Source of the DNA: Lachnospiraceae bacterium
GTDB taxonomy: Bacteria; Bacillota; Clostridia; Lachnospirales; Lachnospiraceae
Length of the DNA stretch: 64,000 nt
Direction of reading: 5' to 3'
Assembly (NCBI GenBank): GCA_021769135.1
Contig: JAETTM010000004.1
Coordinates: 1 to 64,000 of the forward strand
Part shown: piece by piece, positions 32,901 to 40,890 of the stretch
How positions within the stretch are numbered: the stretch's first letter is position 1
Layout: each line of letters opens with the position of its first letter
The notes under the pieces: generated by a model
The model's database searches: none
What the model saw: the letters and a program-made list of their open reading frames with translations, nothing else
What the model was told of the DNA's origin: nothing
Program-made: the position numbers and the translations under genes

Positions 32901-35446
32901 CTATCATAGTGGTAAAAATTCACTTCCGCTATAACGATATTCCGCAAAGCATAATTGCGCGCAAAGCCTAACCGGATTTTGTTTGCGGTGACAGGCTGCG
33001 ACAATTTTATGAAATAATATTTCCTGCCGTTGCTGTCCGTTCTTTGCGATACGGACACGTTCTGGGCATAAGTGCCGTCCGGGTGCTCTTTGTCATAATA
33101 ATACACGGATACTTTGCCGAAGGAAGCGATGTCTTCCGCTTCCGCAAATGCGATATAGCTTATTTTATAATAATCGTCCAGGGTGAACAAAAGCCCTTTA
33201 TCCGGGGACACATATTCCGCACCGTCATCCCAGTCCATAACCTGATAATAGGAGCCAAAGTCTTTATCCACCGTACCGAAGGCGCTTTGGCCGTCTTTAT
33301 CCAAAAGGCTGGATTCCATCTGGCCCCTGCCATGGGTCACGTTTACAATGTGCGCACTGACAGCCCCTGTGCCGTTGGATTCATTTAACAGCTTATAGCC
33401 AGGCATCTGCGCCGGTTTCAGTATAATGGTGGTTGCCTCCGAATGCAGGGAAGGATTGCTTTCCCCTAAAACATTCACGCCCGTAACATATACTTCATAG
33501 GTAGTCTCGTCTTTTAAACCTGTAATTTCATACTGGTTTTTCTCTATGCCTGTGACTTTTTGGAAAGCCCCTTCACCGGCCTCTTTAAAATAGACGTTAT
33601 AGGTATCCGTATCTTTCATCGCTTTCCAGCTCATACGGACACAACGGCGGCCTCCTGCCGCCTTTAGGTTATCCGGCGGGTCCGGCCTGCTTGAAACCTT
33701 TGGAACGGCCAGCACCTTTTCGCTGTAAGGGCTTGCCCATGTGCCGTTGACGGAGCGGACACGGGCCTCATAAGATTCTTCGTTGACCAGCTTTTCCTTC
33801 TGGAAAGATTTCACTTCCAGATTGTTGGAAGCGGCGCGCACCGTTTCCGTCTGCCCATGATAGCTGATTTCCACTTCATAGCCGGTAATATTCACCTGGG
33901 GCTCCCAGGACAGGTAAAAAGATTTATCCGCCCCGGTTGCAGACAAATTCCTTGGGATATTAGGCTCCGGCTCCGGAATGCGCTTTTCCATATCGTTTAA
34001 AAATTCTACTTTTGTAATCTCTGCCAAAGTTCCTTTTCCGGAGCCTGTAATGCGCAAAGATACCTTCTTTACGGCCGTCTGCTTTCCAAGGTTCACAATA
34101 AGCAGCCCTTCTTCGTTTTCGGGCCTGGCTGCCAATGGAACCGCCATGGACAGGCCGCTTAAAACTTCTTCCGGCTGCCCGCTTTGAAGCTCGCCCGCCG
34201 TTCCGCCTATAATCTGCGCCGTTTTTACATCCGTATCCGTTTCCACAATCAGCCATCCGCTTAGTATGGATTCCGGTCCTGTAGAAATTTCAATTTGCTC
34301 GACGATTGCGCCATTTTCCCCCTGGCTTTGAAGGTTAAATCCAATTTCCACCGGGGCGGATTCGGAAATCGCTTCCCCCTGGCTTCTGCTTAAAATAACG
34401 CTTCCTGCTTTTCCCGTCAGCAGGTCGGGGATGCTGCCTTCCGCTTTGGTGGTAGCTTCGTTGATATTAACCTGTACAGCGTTGGGGGAGATACTGCTGG
34501 CCACGGATGCGCTTGTGTCCGCACCATCGTTTAGTTTGGCGTGGCTATCCGCGTAATGTTGTAAATCTACCAGGTCTGTCTTTCCATCCCCGTTCAAATC
34601 GGTCACATAGCTGCCATTCCATTCCCCGCTGATAGCGTCCATAATGGCATCCTTATCGTTCCCGTCAATAATACCGTCTCCGGTGGCATCCCCGATAAGC
34701 ATTACCCCGGGATGGACTGCGCCGCCAGTATAGGATATATTGTCCAAATTGATGAATCCGGTATGTATCTCCGCGCTTTCTACATCCCCCTGCACCGAAA
34801 TATCCTGTGCAAATGTGAGAAATCCGGGGGCTGCCGCTTTCAGAGTATAAGTGCCAGGTTCCACCGGAAAATAAACCGAATGCTTTTCCGGACGGTTTTC
34901 CAAGGAAACCACTTGGCTGCCGACTACTGCATGGTCTTTTTCTATCGTAACCGTTACGGCCATTTTATCAATGGGAAGGGTATTCCGCAAAATTGCCTCG
35001 ATTCCCCCCATCCCGCCGGGAGACGCTGCCTTATCATTCCATGAGGTTCCCTGTGCCGCTTCCTTCCCGGCATTCTCCCCCGCCCGATTCATCTCATCCG
35101 GCAATTGGCCATCCTCCGGAGCCGGGTTCAGGGCATCCTGCCCGTTTCCGCTGTTTGTTTCGTTGGAAGGAGGCTCAATTGTGCTTCCGTTCGTGCCCTG
35201 CGACTGTACTCCGCCAGCCGGTTCGCTTCCGGGTGCCTGTGTCTCCCCTCCGCTTCCTTCCGTTCCAACACCGGGGGCAGACAGAGCCGCCCCATCCGCC
35301 GGAATTGACGGGCTTGTGCTTTCGGGGGCAGTGAATCCAGCCGCTTCATTCCCTCCTGTAATAGTTCCCGTTTCCCCCGCCTGGACCGGCAGGGCGCTCA
35401 TTGCAAACAGGCAAAATGCCATCAGATACGCTATCAACCGTTTCAT
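29966..35446 (-). CDS. M60-family metallopeptidase with dockerin, FN3 and F5/8-type domains
   Basis: A 1826-residue secreted zinc peptidase of the M60/enhancin type, a family that includes mucin-degrading enzymes. Order: signal peptide (1-23); Ser/Gly/Pro-rich spacer to about 140; a carboxypeptidase-regulatory-like beta domain (about 165-235); a dockerin at about 248-302 with two calcium loops, GDATGDGIIDGNDKDA and DLNGDGKTDLVDL; a beta-sandwich region; two FN3 domains (about 495-675); a discoidin-like region (about 690-850); the M60 catalytic part (about 930-1370) with HEIGH at 1225-1229 and Glu1240 as the likely third ligand; an FN3-like and a second F5/8-type region (about 1480-1690); a C-terminal beta region. 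All zinc residues are intact. It has a strong AAGGAG site and is coupled to the anchored partner gene. Substrate glycoprotein unknown. Confidence 0.88.
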   Translation of the reverse strand: MKRLIAYLMAFCLFAMSALPVQAGETGTITGGNEAAGFTAPESTSPSIPADGAALSAPGVGTEGSGGETQAPGSEPAGGVQSQGTNGSTIEPPSNETNSGNGQDALNPAPEDGQLPDEMNRAGENAGKEAAQGTSWNDKAASPGGMGGIEAILRNTLPIDKMAVTVTIEKDHAVVGSQVVSLENRPEKHSVYFPVEPGTYTLKAAAPGFLTFAQDISVQGDVESAEIHTGFINLDNISYTGGAVHPGVMLIGDATGDGIIDGNDKDAIMDAISGEWNGSYVTDLNGDGKTDLVDLQHYADSHAKLNDGADTSASVASSISPNAVQVNINEATTKAEGSIPDLLTGKAGSVILSRSQGEAISESAPVEIGFNLQSQGENGAIVEQIEISTGPESILSGWLIVETDTDVKTAQIIGGTAGELQSGQPEEVLSGLSMAVPLAARPENEEGLLIVNLGKQTAVKKVSLRITGSGKGTLAEITKVEFLNDMEKRIPEPEPNIPRNLSATGADKSFYLSWEPQVNITGYEVEISYHGQTETVRAASNNLEVKSFQKEKLVNEESYEARVRSVNGTWASPYSEKVLAVPKVSSRPDPPDNLKAAGGRRCVRMSWKAMKDTDTYNVYFKEAGEGAFQKVTGIEKNQYEITGLKDETTYEVYVTGVNVLGESNPSLHSEATTIILKPAQMPGYKLLNESNGTGAVSAHIVNVTHGRGQMESSLLDKDGQSAFGTVDKDFGSYYQVMDWDDGAEYVSPDKGLLFTLDDYYKISYIAFAEAEDIASFGKVSVYYYDKEHPDGTYAQNVSVSQRTDSNGRKYYFIKLSQPVTANKIRLGFARNYALRNIVIAEVNFYHYDSLEDDILALYGDDLHTTLKEGVTAKTIDALQERLDTVDAKSGEYHPERAALQRELENARGLLTSGLRDIIQIHTGISAGKDGHLGFGGLNGWQPLGVTAYEGEQVVIYVGHDKLKTGSNSALKLIATQYHAEAGSFASEVATLKVGRNEITIPSIQSLAFEGGGALYVQYTGNNENEKYAVRVSGGAKEPILDLYGISNPQERKDLITAYVEELEEHVANQEKLHVQIHEAAGEGNKVNRAYDNKNCILGATDIVLDKMMLSVSAEKILAGLGSGSAQERADQLEKSLSAMEEMLDFFYHHKGLSEDPSAPQTDRMPAQHLNIRYMRMFAGAFMYAAGNHIGIEWDSVTGLSSCGSLTADEDGRYIGGNYFGWGIAHEIGHNINQGSYAIAEVTNNYFAQLAQAKDSDDSVRFSYENVYQKVTSNTVGKPSNVFTHLAMYWQLHLAYDRGYNFKVYGSYKEQHDNLFFARVDTYSRNTSLAPGTLNLNGGSEQNFMRLACAAAEKDLTEFFIRWGLVPDSDTTSYAGQFPKEERALYYLTDNARVYEIEHGVTGSVKDSNVIGQGSGVSVSDKVPNEVTVSIQNTANPDVILGYEIIRYYYQDGQPVRQVVGFSTEPSYRDYVSTINNRVLTYEVIAVDKFGYRSNAARIGDVRISHDGSLDKSAWTVTTNMTSAEDEANKDMTATEEEPCSPKAEPAALKVVDNDYNSVYSGYTASSDAVITLQLGRVLAVCGLTYTVRSAAPVGDYEILTSVNGSNWTTVKTGTFDGKKDKQTVYFENAAKDPWICTYDAAYVRLKATGQNTMNIAEIDLLGPAGDSISFGVEGSGGQEPVGILQEDYAYTAEKEDGIIPAGSLIFLGSYKGNPAYNVVMLYDEEGNPVGGVDSENVLKAEQIILANVPENGLLGEVSDGIWIYWIEPENGQLPDLAGKTVRAQLYRVDNALTNEGQRLVSDAMPLQVPDKLNKITFIKDTEGKEE

Positions 35447-35495
35447 TTGTGTTCTCCTTGTAGAAATTTTAATTTCATATTCCGCAAGTAAAATC

Positions 35496-35525
35496 TTAGT
35501 ATTTTTTCCTGCATTTTTTTGTCAA
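35496..35525 (-). promoter_or_regulatory. Promoter of the M60 surface-system operon
   Basis: On the minus strand a TTGACA (35525-35520) and TACTAA (35501-35496) are 18 bases apart. A second overlapping TTGACA lies immediately upstream. The -35 is perfect and the -10 fair. Confidence 0.55.
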
Positions 35526-35605
35526 TTGTCAATAGCATATCATTACTTCCATAATTTTTCAATATTATTTCGATACTAATTCTCACCTACTTATTCTTAC
35601 GGGAA

Positions 35606-35675
35606 TAAAAGTACAGCTCAGAGCAGAACGGCACTGCAGGCCCGCAGTGCCGTTCTACCCTCGACTGTACTTTTA
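35606..35675. terminator. Composite hairpin downstream of hisIE
   Basis: An inner 13-bp perfect stem (35625-35637 with 35644-35656, AGAACGGCACTGC and its complement) is enclosed by an outer 11-bp perfect stem (35606-35616 with 35665-35675, TAAAAGTACAG and its complement). The T tract is part of the outer arm. It lies just after the hisIE stop and before the M60 promoter and probably ends the his transcript. Confidence 0.65.
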
Positions 35676-35695
35676 CCCTTACATTTCGCCACACA

Positions 35696-36991
35696 TTACC
35701 GCTTGGCCAGTTCCTCCACGATTTCCTCCCAGCTGACCCCCTTTTCCACCATTAGGACCATCATGTGGTAAAGGAAATCCGCAATCTCATATTTAATCTC
35801 ATTGGGGTTGGGATTTTTGGAAGCGATGACAATTTCAGTAGCTTCTTCCCCCAGCTTCTTTAATATTTTATCAATCCCTTTATCGAACAAGTAGTTGGTA
35901 TAAGACCCTTCCTTAGGATGGATTTTCCGGTCCTTGATAATGCCTGTTACGGATTCGAATACTGTCAAGGGATTGGTCTCTTCATATTCTTTCTTAACGA
36001 TTTCATTGAAAAAGCAGGAGTGGCTGCCGGTGTGGCAGGCGTTTCCTACTTGGGATACTTTGGCCAGGATGGTATCCAGATCGCAGTCCGCCGTCAATGA
36101 TTTCACGTATTGATAATGGCCGCTGGTCTCGCCTTTTATCCAAAGTTCATTCCGGCTTCTGCTGTAATAGGTCATTTTTCCCGTCTGGATGGTCATCTGG
36201 TAAGCCTCTTCATTCATATAGGCTACCATCAGCACTTCATTGGTCTTATAGTCTTGCACTACGACAGGAATATGTCCGTCGGAATTCAGTTTAAAGTCCT
36301 CCCAACGAAAGGCCGCTTCGAAGGTGTTGACCTTTAGGCCGTTTTCCTGGCACAACGATTTAATGGCAGAAAGTTCCTTGGCGTTTTCATTGATGGCATG
36401 GCCTGCAATGCCGCATATGGAGGAATCGGAAAGGATCTCCATCAATTTATCCAGGGAAACTTCCGGCAGCATGGCTAAAATCGGCGGAGTGCCTTCCCAG
36501 ACCTGGATGCTTTCCCTTAAAGCGGCGGCATTGACCAGAATCAATTCATCCACATATTCTTCCAGCAGTTCCTGATTTTCCAATATTGTTTCCATTTCGG
36601 TATAGCATGCCGCTATTTTTTCTTTCCCGAATTTCTTGGATACTTCTTTCGTAATGGCAATATTCTCCGCCTTGGAATAGTTCAAAGCTGCCTTTTTGCA
36701 TCCCGCATAGAGCAGCTTCTTTATATCTTCCATACGGTGGACGTTTCCGGCACCGGTAACGGGGATTTCCGCCGTATTGCAGATTTCCTTTATGATATCC
36801 AGCGCTTCCTCGTGTTCCGCATCCCCTTTCGACATATCGAAAACAATAAGCTCATCCCCATGGTTATCGCTGTAATATTTGGCTAGCATCACCGGGTTGG
36901 TATCAATAATAGTAATATCCGATAAGCTTTTTACCGCATTCCCTTTGTACAGATAGATGCAGGGCACTAATTTTTTATATTGATTATCCAT
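35696..36991 (-). CDS. hisI: HisIE with N-terminal HisF/HisA-like barrel
   Basis: Bifunctional phosphoribosyl-AMP cyclohydrolase and phosphoribosyl-ATP pyrophosphatase, steps 2 and 3 of histidine synthesis, with an extra N-terminal domain. Residues 1 to about 215 read as a TIM barrel like HisF/HisA (LVPCIYLYKGNAVKSL, ELIVFDMSKGD, EIPVTGAGNVHRMEDIKKLLYAG). The HisI domain (about 225-325) has ETSGHYQYVK, DCDLDTILAKVSQVGNACHTGSHSCF with its metal-binding Cys and Asp. The HisE domain (about 335-431) has KLGEEATEIVIASKN and YEIADFLYHMMVLM. In the barrel the catalytic Asp of PCLD is replaced by Tyr13 and the second catalytic Asp appears to be Tyr as well, so it is probably not a synthase. AAAGGAG precedes the ATG. 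Last gene of the his cluster. Confidence 0.9.
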   Translation of the reverse strand: MDNQYKKLVPCIYLYKGNAVKSLSDITIIDTNPVMLAKYYSDNHGDELIVFDMSKGDAEHEEALDIIKEICNTAEIPVTGAGNVHRMEDIKKLLYAGCKKAALNYSKAENIAITKEVSKKFGKEKIAACYTEMETILENQELLEEYVDELILVNAAALRESIQVWEGTPPILAMLPEVSLDKLMEILSDSSICGIAGHAINENAKELSAIKSLCQENGLKVNTFEAAFRWEDFKLNSDGHIPVVVQDYKTNEVLMVAYMNEEAYQMTIQTGKMTYYSRSRNELWIKGETSGHYQYVKSLTADCDLDTILAKVSQVGNACHTGSHSCFFNEIVKKEYEETNPLTVFESVTGIIKDRKIHPKEGSYTNYLFDKGIDKILKKLGEEATEIVIASKNPNPNEIKYEIADFLYHMMVLMVEKGVSWEEIVEELAKR

Positions 36992-37019
36992 ACACCCTTC
37001 TCCTTTGCAATGTCATTGT

Positions 37020-37610
37020 CTAAGCCAGACTCCCCTTTGTACTGAGCACATCTTTTATCCGTTCGTCCTTGGACACCGCCTCGTCCAGAGCCTTGGAAAA
37101 CGCTTTAAACATGGCTTCCGCCATATGGTGGCCGTTTAATCCGGACAGCATTTTTATGTGCAGATTCATTCCTGCGGAATAGGAAACCGCATAAAAAAAT
37201 TCGCGAATCAGTTCCGTATCCAATTCCCCTATCCTTTCTGACGGGAACTGACATTCATAGCTAAAATAAGGCCTGCCGCACAAATCCACGGCGCATAGCG
37301 CCAAAGCATCGTCCATAGGAAGGATGAAAGAGCCGTAACGCCGGATTCCCGCCTTATCTCCCAATGCCTCTTTTATGGCCTGCCCGAGGACAATGCCGGT
37401 ATCTTCTACGGTATGATGCCCGTCCACCTCCAAATCCCCCGAAACGTTCACTTTGATATCAAAAAAGCCATGGCGGGCAAAGCCGTCCAGCATATGGTCA
37501 AAAAAACCGATTCCCGTATGGATATCCGCTTTCCCCGTTCCATCCAGATTCAGGCTTGCAAAAATATCCGTTTCCTTTGTTTTCCGTTCTATGACTGATT
37601 TTCTTTCCAT
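37020..37610 (-). CDS. hisB: Imidazoleglycerol-phosphate dehydratase
   Basis: HisB dehydrates imidazoleglycerol phosphate to imidazoleacetol phosphate. The 196 residues carry the manganese ligand motifs TGIGFFDHML, DGHHTVED, FFYAVSYSAGMNLH and LSGLNGHHMAEA. It is the single-domain form without the histidinol phosphatase. GGAGG just before the ATG at 37610 decides the start; the open frame upstream runs into hisD and has no counterpart. Confidence 0.95.
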   Translation of the reverse strand: MERKSVIERKTKETDIFASLNLDGTGKADIHTGIGFFDHMLDGFARHGFFDIKVNVSGDLEVDGHHTVEDTGIVLGQAIKEALGDKAGIRRYGSFILPMDDALALCAVDLCGRPYFSYECQFPSERIGELDTELIREFFYAVSYSAGMNLHIKMLSGLNGHHMAEAMFKAFSKALDEAVSKDERIKDVLSTKGSLA

Positions 37611-37677
37611 ATGAATCCTCCATTGCTGCCTGTTGACCGCCCCGCCCCTTTGACTGACCAAGCCGGACAATGCGTGA

Positions 37678-38970
37678 TTATTCTTCAAATCTTACTTTAA
37701 TAGAATTTGCATGAGCCGTCAACCCCTCGCTTTTGGCAAATAGTTCAATATCTTTATGAACTGCCTCCAAAGCTTCCTTTGAATAAGCAATAATGCTCGT
37801 TTTTTTCATAAAATCGTCCACATTCAGCGGGGAAAAGAATTTGGCAGTTCCGTTGGTCGGTAAAATATGGTTGGGGCCTGCAAAATAATCCCCTAATGGT
37901 TCCGAAGAATATTCCCCTAAAAACAGCGCCCCCGCATTCTTTATTTTCGGCATAATTTCATAAGGGTTTTCCGTCAATATTTCCACATGCTCGGATGCGA
38001 TTTCGTTGGCCGCTTCGATGGCCTCTTCCATCGTATCCGCAACCAGAAGATACCCATAATTGTCCAGGGATTTTTGTATAATTTCCTTTCTGGAAAGGGA
38101 TTCCGTAAATCGGCCCGCTTCCCTGTCCACTTCCTTTGCCAGCTTTTCGCTTGTTGTAATCAATATGGCGCTGGCCAGTTCGTCATGCTCCGCCTGGGAA
38201 AGCAAATCCGCCGCCACATAACGGGGATTGGCAGATTCGTCCGCAATCACCAATATTTCGCTGGGCCCTGCGATGGAATCGATGCTGACATACCCGAAGC
38301 AGGCTTTTTTTGCCAGGGCTACAAAGATATTCCCCGGGCCGGTAATCTTATCCACCTTGGGTATGCTTTCCGTTCCAAAAGCCATAGCCGCGATTGCCTG
38401 GGCGCCCCCAGCTTTATAAATTTCATCCACTCCCGCGATGTCCGCAGCAACAAGGGTTCCCGCATATACCTTCCTATCCCTATCGGGAGGGGTAGTCATA
38501 ATAACCCTTTCCACCCCGGCCACTTTCGCCGGAATCACGTTCATCAATACGCTGGAAGGATAAGCCGCCTTTCCGCCCGGCACATATACCCCGGATATCC
38601 CTATGGGCGTAATTTTTTGTCCTAATAAAGAACCGTCGTTTTTCGTATCTATCCAGGAATTGTGCAGCTGCTTTGCATGAAAAGCCCGTATATTCTCCGC
38701 TGACTTTCTCATCGCCTCTACCAGCCCTGCATCCACCTTTTCATAAGCTTCCCTGATTTCCTCTTTCGTGACCTTTATATTGGAAGCGTCAATCCTGCAT
38801 TTATCGAATTTTTCCGTATAAGAAAATAAGGCCTGGTCTCCCATTTCCTTTACATCGGCAATAATCTCCGCCACTACCGCCTCATACTGTCCATAATTAT
38901 TAGGGCTCCTCTTTAAAAGGCTGCCCAGCAAATCCTTCTTTGTGTCCTTTGTTAATCTTACAATCCTCAT
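37678..38970 (-). CDS. hisD: Histidinol dehydrogenase
   Basis: Zinc-dependent, NAD-dependent oxidation of histidinol to histidine, the last two steps of the pathway. The 430 residues fit. GQKITPIGISGVYVPGGKAAYPSSVLMN, KAGGAQAIAAMAFGTESIPKVDKITGPGN and SEHVEILTENP are diagnostic. It lies 33 bases after the hisG stop. Confidence 0.96.
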   Translation of the reverse strand: MRIVRLTKDTKKDLLGSLLKRSPNNYGQYEAVVAEIIADVKEMGDQALFSYTEKFDKCRIDASNIKVTKEEIREAYEKVDAGLVEAMRKSAENIRAFHAKQLHNSWIDTKNDGSLLGQKITPIGISGVYVPGGKAAYPSSVLMNVIPAKVAGVERVIMTTPPDRDRKVYAGTLVAADIAGVDEIYKAGGAQAIAAMAFGTESIPKVDKITGPGNIFVALAKKACFGYVSIDSIAGPSEILVIADESANPRYVAADLLSQAEHDELASAILITTSEKLAKEVDREAGRFTESLSRKEIIQKSLDNYGYLLVADTMEEAIEAANEIASEHVEILTENPYEIMPKIKNAGALFLGEYSSEPLGDYFAGPNHILPTNGTAKFFSPLNVDDFMKKTSIIAYSKEALEAVHKDIELFAKSEGLTAHANSIKVRFEE

Positions 38971-39003
38971 TTATCCCTGCTCCTTTCCATATTCTCACCC
39001 TGC

Positions 39004-39654
39004 CTACAACACATGCCCCCTTATCTCATTAATCAGCCTCTTAATCCTATCCGTCTGCATCTGCATGCTTACCTGGTTCACGATCATCCGGGCGGATAAA
39101 GGGCAGATTTCCTCTAATATTGCAAGGCCGTTTTCTTTCAGGGTAGAGCCGGTTTCCACAATATCCACAATCACGTCCGAGAGCCCCACCATAGGCCCCA
39201 GCTCCACGGAGCCGTTCAACCGTATAATATCCACCGTCTGGTGTTTTTTATTATAAAAATAATCTTTGGCGATATTGGGATATTTGCTGGCCACCCGAAT
39301 CCTTTCATGGTGCTGCAGCAATTCCCTGGATTTTTCAGGTCCGCATACGCACATGCGGCATTTGCCAAAACCCAAATCCAGCACCTCATATACCCTGCGG
39401 TTTTCCTCCAGAATGGTATCTTTCCCCACGACCCCGATATCGGCCGCCCCATATTCCACATAGGTAGGAACATCGGGCCCTTTGGCCAGGAAAAAGCGGA
39501 GTTTTCTTTCTTCGTTGACGAAAACCAGCTTCCTGGAGTCCTTGTCCTTCATTTCCTCACAGGTAATCCCTATTTCCTCCAGCAGCTCCAATGTTTTTTT
39601 TGCCAAACGCCCTTTCCCCAGTGCAAATGTAAGATAACGTGTCTCTTCCATCAC
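39004..39654 (-). CDS. hisG: ATP phosphoribosyltransferase, short form
   Basis: First and committed step of histidine synthesis, joining ATP and PRPP. The 216 residues are the short form without the C-terminal histidine-binding domain, so activity and feedback control depend on HisZ, encoded just upstream. ALGKGRLAKKTLELLEEIGI, GAADIGVVGKDTILE and DVIVDIVETGSTLKENGL are present. Start overlaps the hisZ stop by four bases. Confidence 0.95.
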   Translation of the reverse strand: MMEETRYLTFALGKGRLAKKTLELLEEIGITCEEMKDKDSRKLVFVNEERKLRFFLAKGPDVPTYVEYGAADIGVVGKDTILEENRRVYEVLDLGFGKCRMCVCGPEKSRELLQHHERIRVASKYPNIAKDYFYNKKHQTVDIIRLNGSVELGPMVGLSDVIVDIVETGSTLKENGLAILEEICPLSARMIVNQVSMQMQTDRIKRLINEIRGHVL

Positions 39655-40790
39655 TTTTTGTCCGTCCTTCCTTCCGTTTTCCTATAGGGAATCATTACGG
39701 CCCTCTTCCCCTCCCGCCTGAGCTTTTTTGCTTTGGCCAGAACTTCCTGATAAGTATCCTTGGAGTATTCCATGATTTCCGCTTTTGGGGGAAGATCCAT
39801 TTTGATTCCCTGCCGTTCCAAAGCGGCCATCAAGTCATCGACGACTACCATAAAACCGATAGCAGGCGCTTCTTTCCCGAAACGCCCAAGCAGCGTATCG
39901 TACCTTCCGCCTTTAACAATCGCATCCCCCACGCCATAGGTGTAGGCTTTAAAAATGACTCCCGTATAATAATGGTATTTGCTTAACATACCTAAATCAA
40001 AAGAGACATATTTCTCCACCCCATAATAGCAAAGCACCTGATAAAGGGCTTTCAGCCGTTCCACCGCATTCAGGGAGCGTTCATTGCGTATCGGCAGCTT
40101 TGCTTGTTCCAACGCCTCATAAGTGCCGAACAAATCCGTCACCTGCAGCAAGGCTTCCCTGTATTCCCCAGGTACTTGCCTTTCCCGGAGCAAATCCTCG
40201 GCGCCGAAATAATTTTTTCCTGAAATAAATTCGCGCAGTTCCAGTTCGGTTTCCTCATCCAAACCTGCCTCCATGCAAATCCCCTTAAAGTATTCCACAT
40301 TTCCGATGCTCAGCTGGAAATCCTTCAATCCTGTGGCAAGCAGCGCTTCGATGACCATGGCGGCCATCTCCCCGTCCGCTTCCACAGAGGCTTCCCCTAT
40401 CAGCTCCGCGCCCATTTGGGTCGCTTCTTTCAGCTTCCCTTGCAGATTGGAATTGTTGGTAAAAGTATTTCCGCTGTAACAGAAACGGATGGGAACATCT
40501 TCGTCCATAAAATATTTGGCGGCACACCTGGCCATGGACGGGGTGAAATCCGGGCGTAGGACCAAAGTGTTCCCTTCTTTGTCAAAAAATTTGTATAATT
40601 CCCTTGAAGGGGTGGTGCCCACTTCCTTGGAAAAAACGTCAAAAAATTCAAAAGTAGGGGTCTGGATATCCTCATAGCCGTAGCTCCTTACCTTTTCCAT
40701 GATAAGGTTCTCTATCCGCAGCTTCCCCGCATATTCCTCCCCATAAATATCCCTTACGCCTTCCGGCGTATGAACCAGCTTTTTTCCCAT
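39651..40790 (-). CDS. hisZ: ATP phosphoribosyltransferase regulatory subunit
   Basis: HisZ is a class II histidyl-tRNA-synthetase-like protein that has lost aminoacylation and forms a hetero-octamer with short HisG. The 379 residues begin with HTPEGVRDIYGEEYAGK and show the class II motif FDVFSKEVG, LYKFFDKEGNTLVLRPDFTPSMAR, and VGDAIVKGGRYDTLLGRFG. It heads hisZGDB-IE. Confidence 0.93.
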   Translation of the reverse strand: MGKKLVHTPEGVRDIYGEEYAGKLRIENLIMEKVRSYGYEDIQTPTFEFFDVFSKEVGTTPSRELYKFFDKEGNTLVLRPDFTPSMARCAAKYFMDEDVPIRFCYSGNTFTNNSNLQGKLKEATQMGAELIGEASVEADGEMAAMVIEALLATGLKDFQLSIGNVEYFKGICMEAGLDEETELELREFISGKNYFGAEDLLRERQVPGEYREALLQVTDLFGTYEALEQAKLPIRNERSLNAVERLKALYQVLCYYGVEKYVSFDLGMLSKYHYYTGVIFKAYTYGVGDAIVKGGRYDTLLGRFGKEAPAIGFMVVVDDLMAALERQGIKMDLPPKAEIMEYSKDTYQEVLAKAKKLRREGKRAVMIPYRKTEGRTDKK

Positions 40791-40805
40791 CTTTTACTCC
40801 ATTTC

Positions 40806-40890
40806 TGCGCGGCTTTTTGCGCATATCAAGTTTGTGGATGCCGCGCAGACACAAACTTGGCCAGTGCTGCGTACTCAAAATTCCAGCACT
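40806..40890 (-). ncRNA. Structured leader between recU and hisZ, possible pseudoknot
   Basis: CAAGTTTGTG (40827-40836) and its perfect complement (40850-40859) form a 10-bp stem with a 13-base loop. The loop contains GCCGCGCA (40840-40847), which is exactly complementary to TGCGCGGC (40806-40813) near the hisZ ribosome binding site. The two pairings can form an H-type pseudoknot or alternate. A further stem, AGTGCTG (40863-40869) with CAGCACT (40884-40890), lies upstream. No T-box motif was seen. Confidence 0.4.

Noticed and set aside
40791-40890. T-box riboswitch upstream of hisZ
   Set aside because: No T-box sequence, specifier loop or terminator/antiterminator with a GGTGG-type motif is seen in the short gap.
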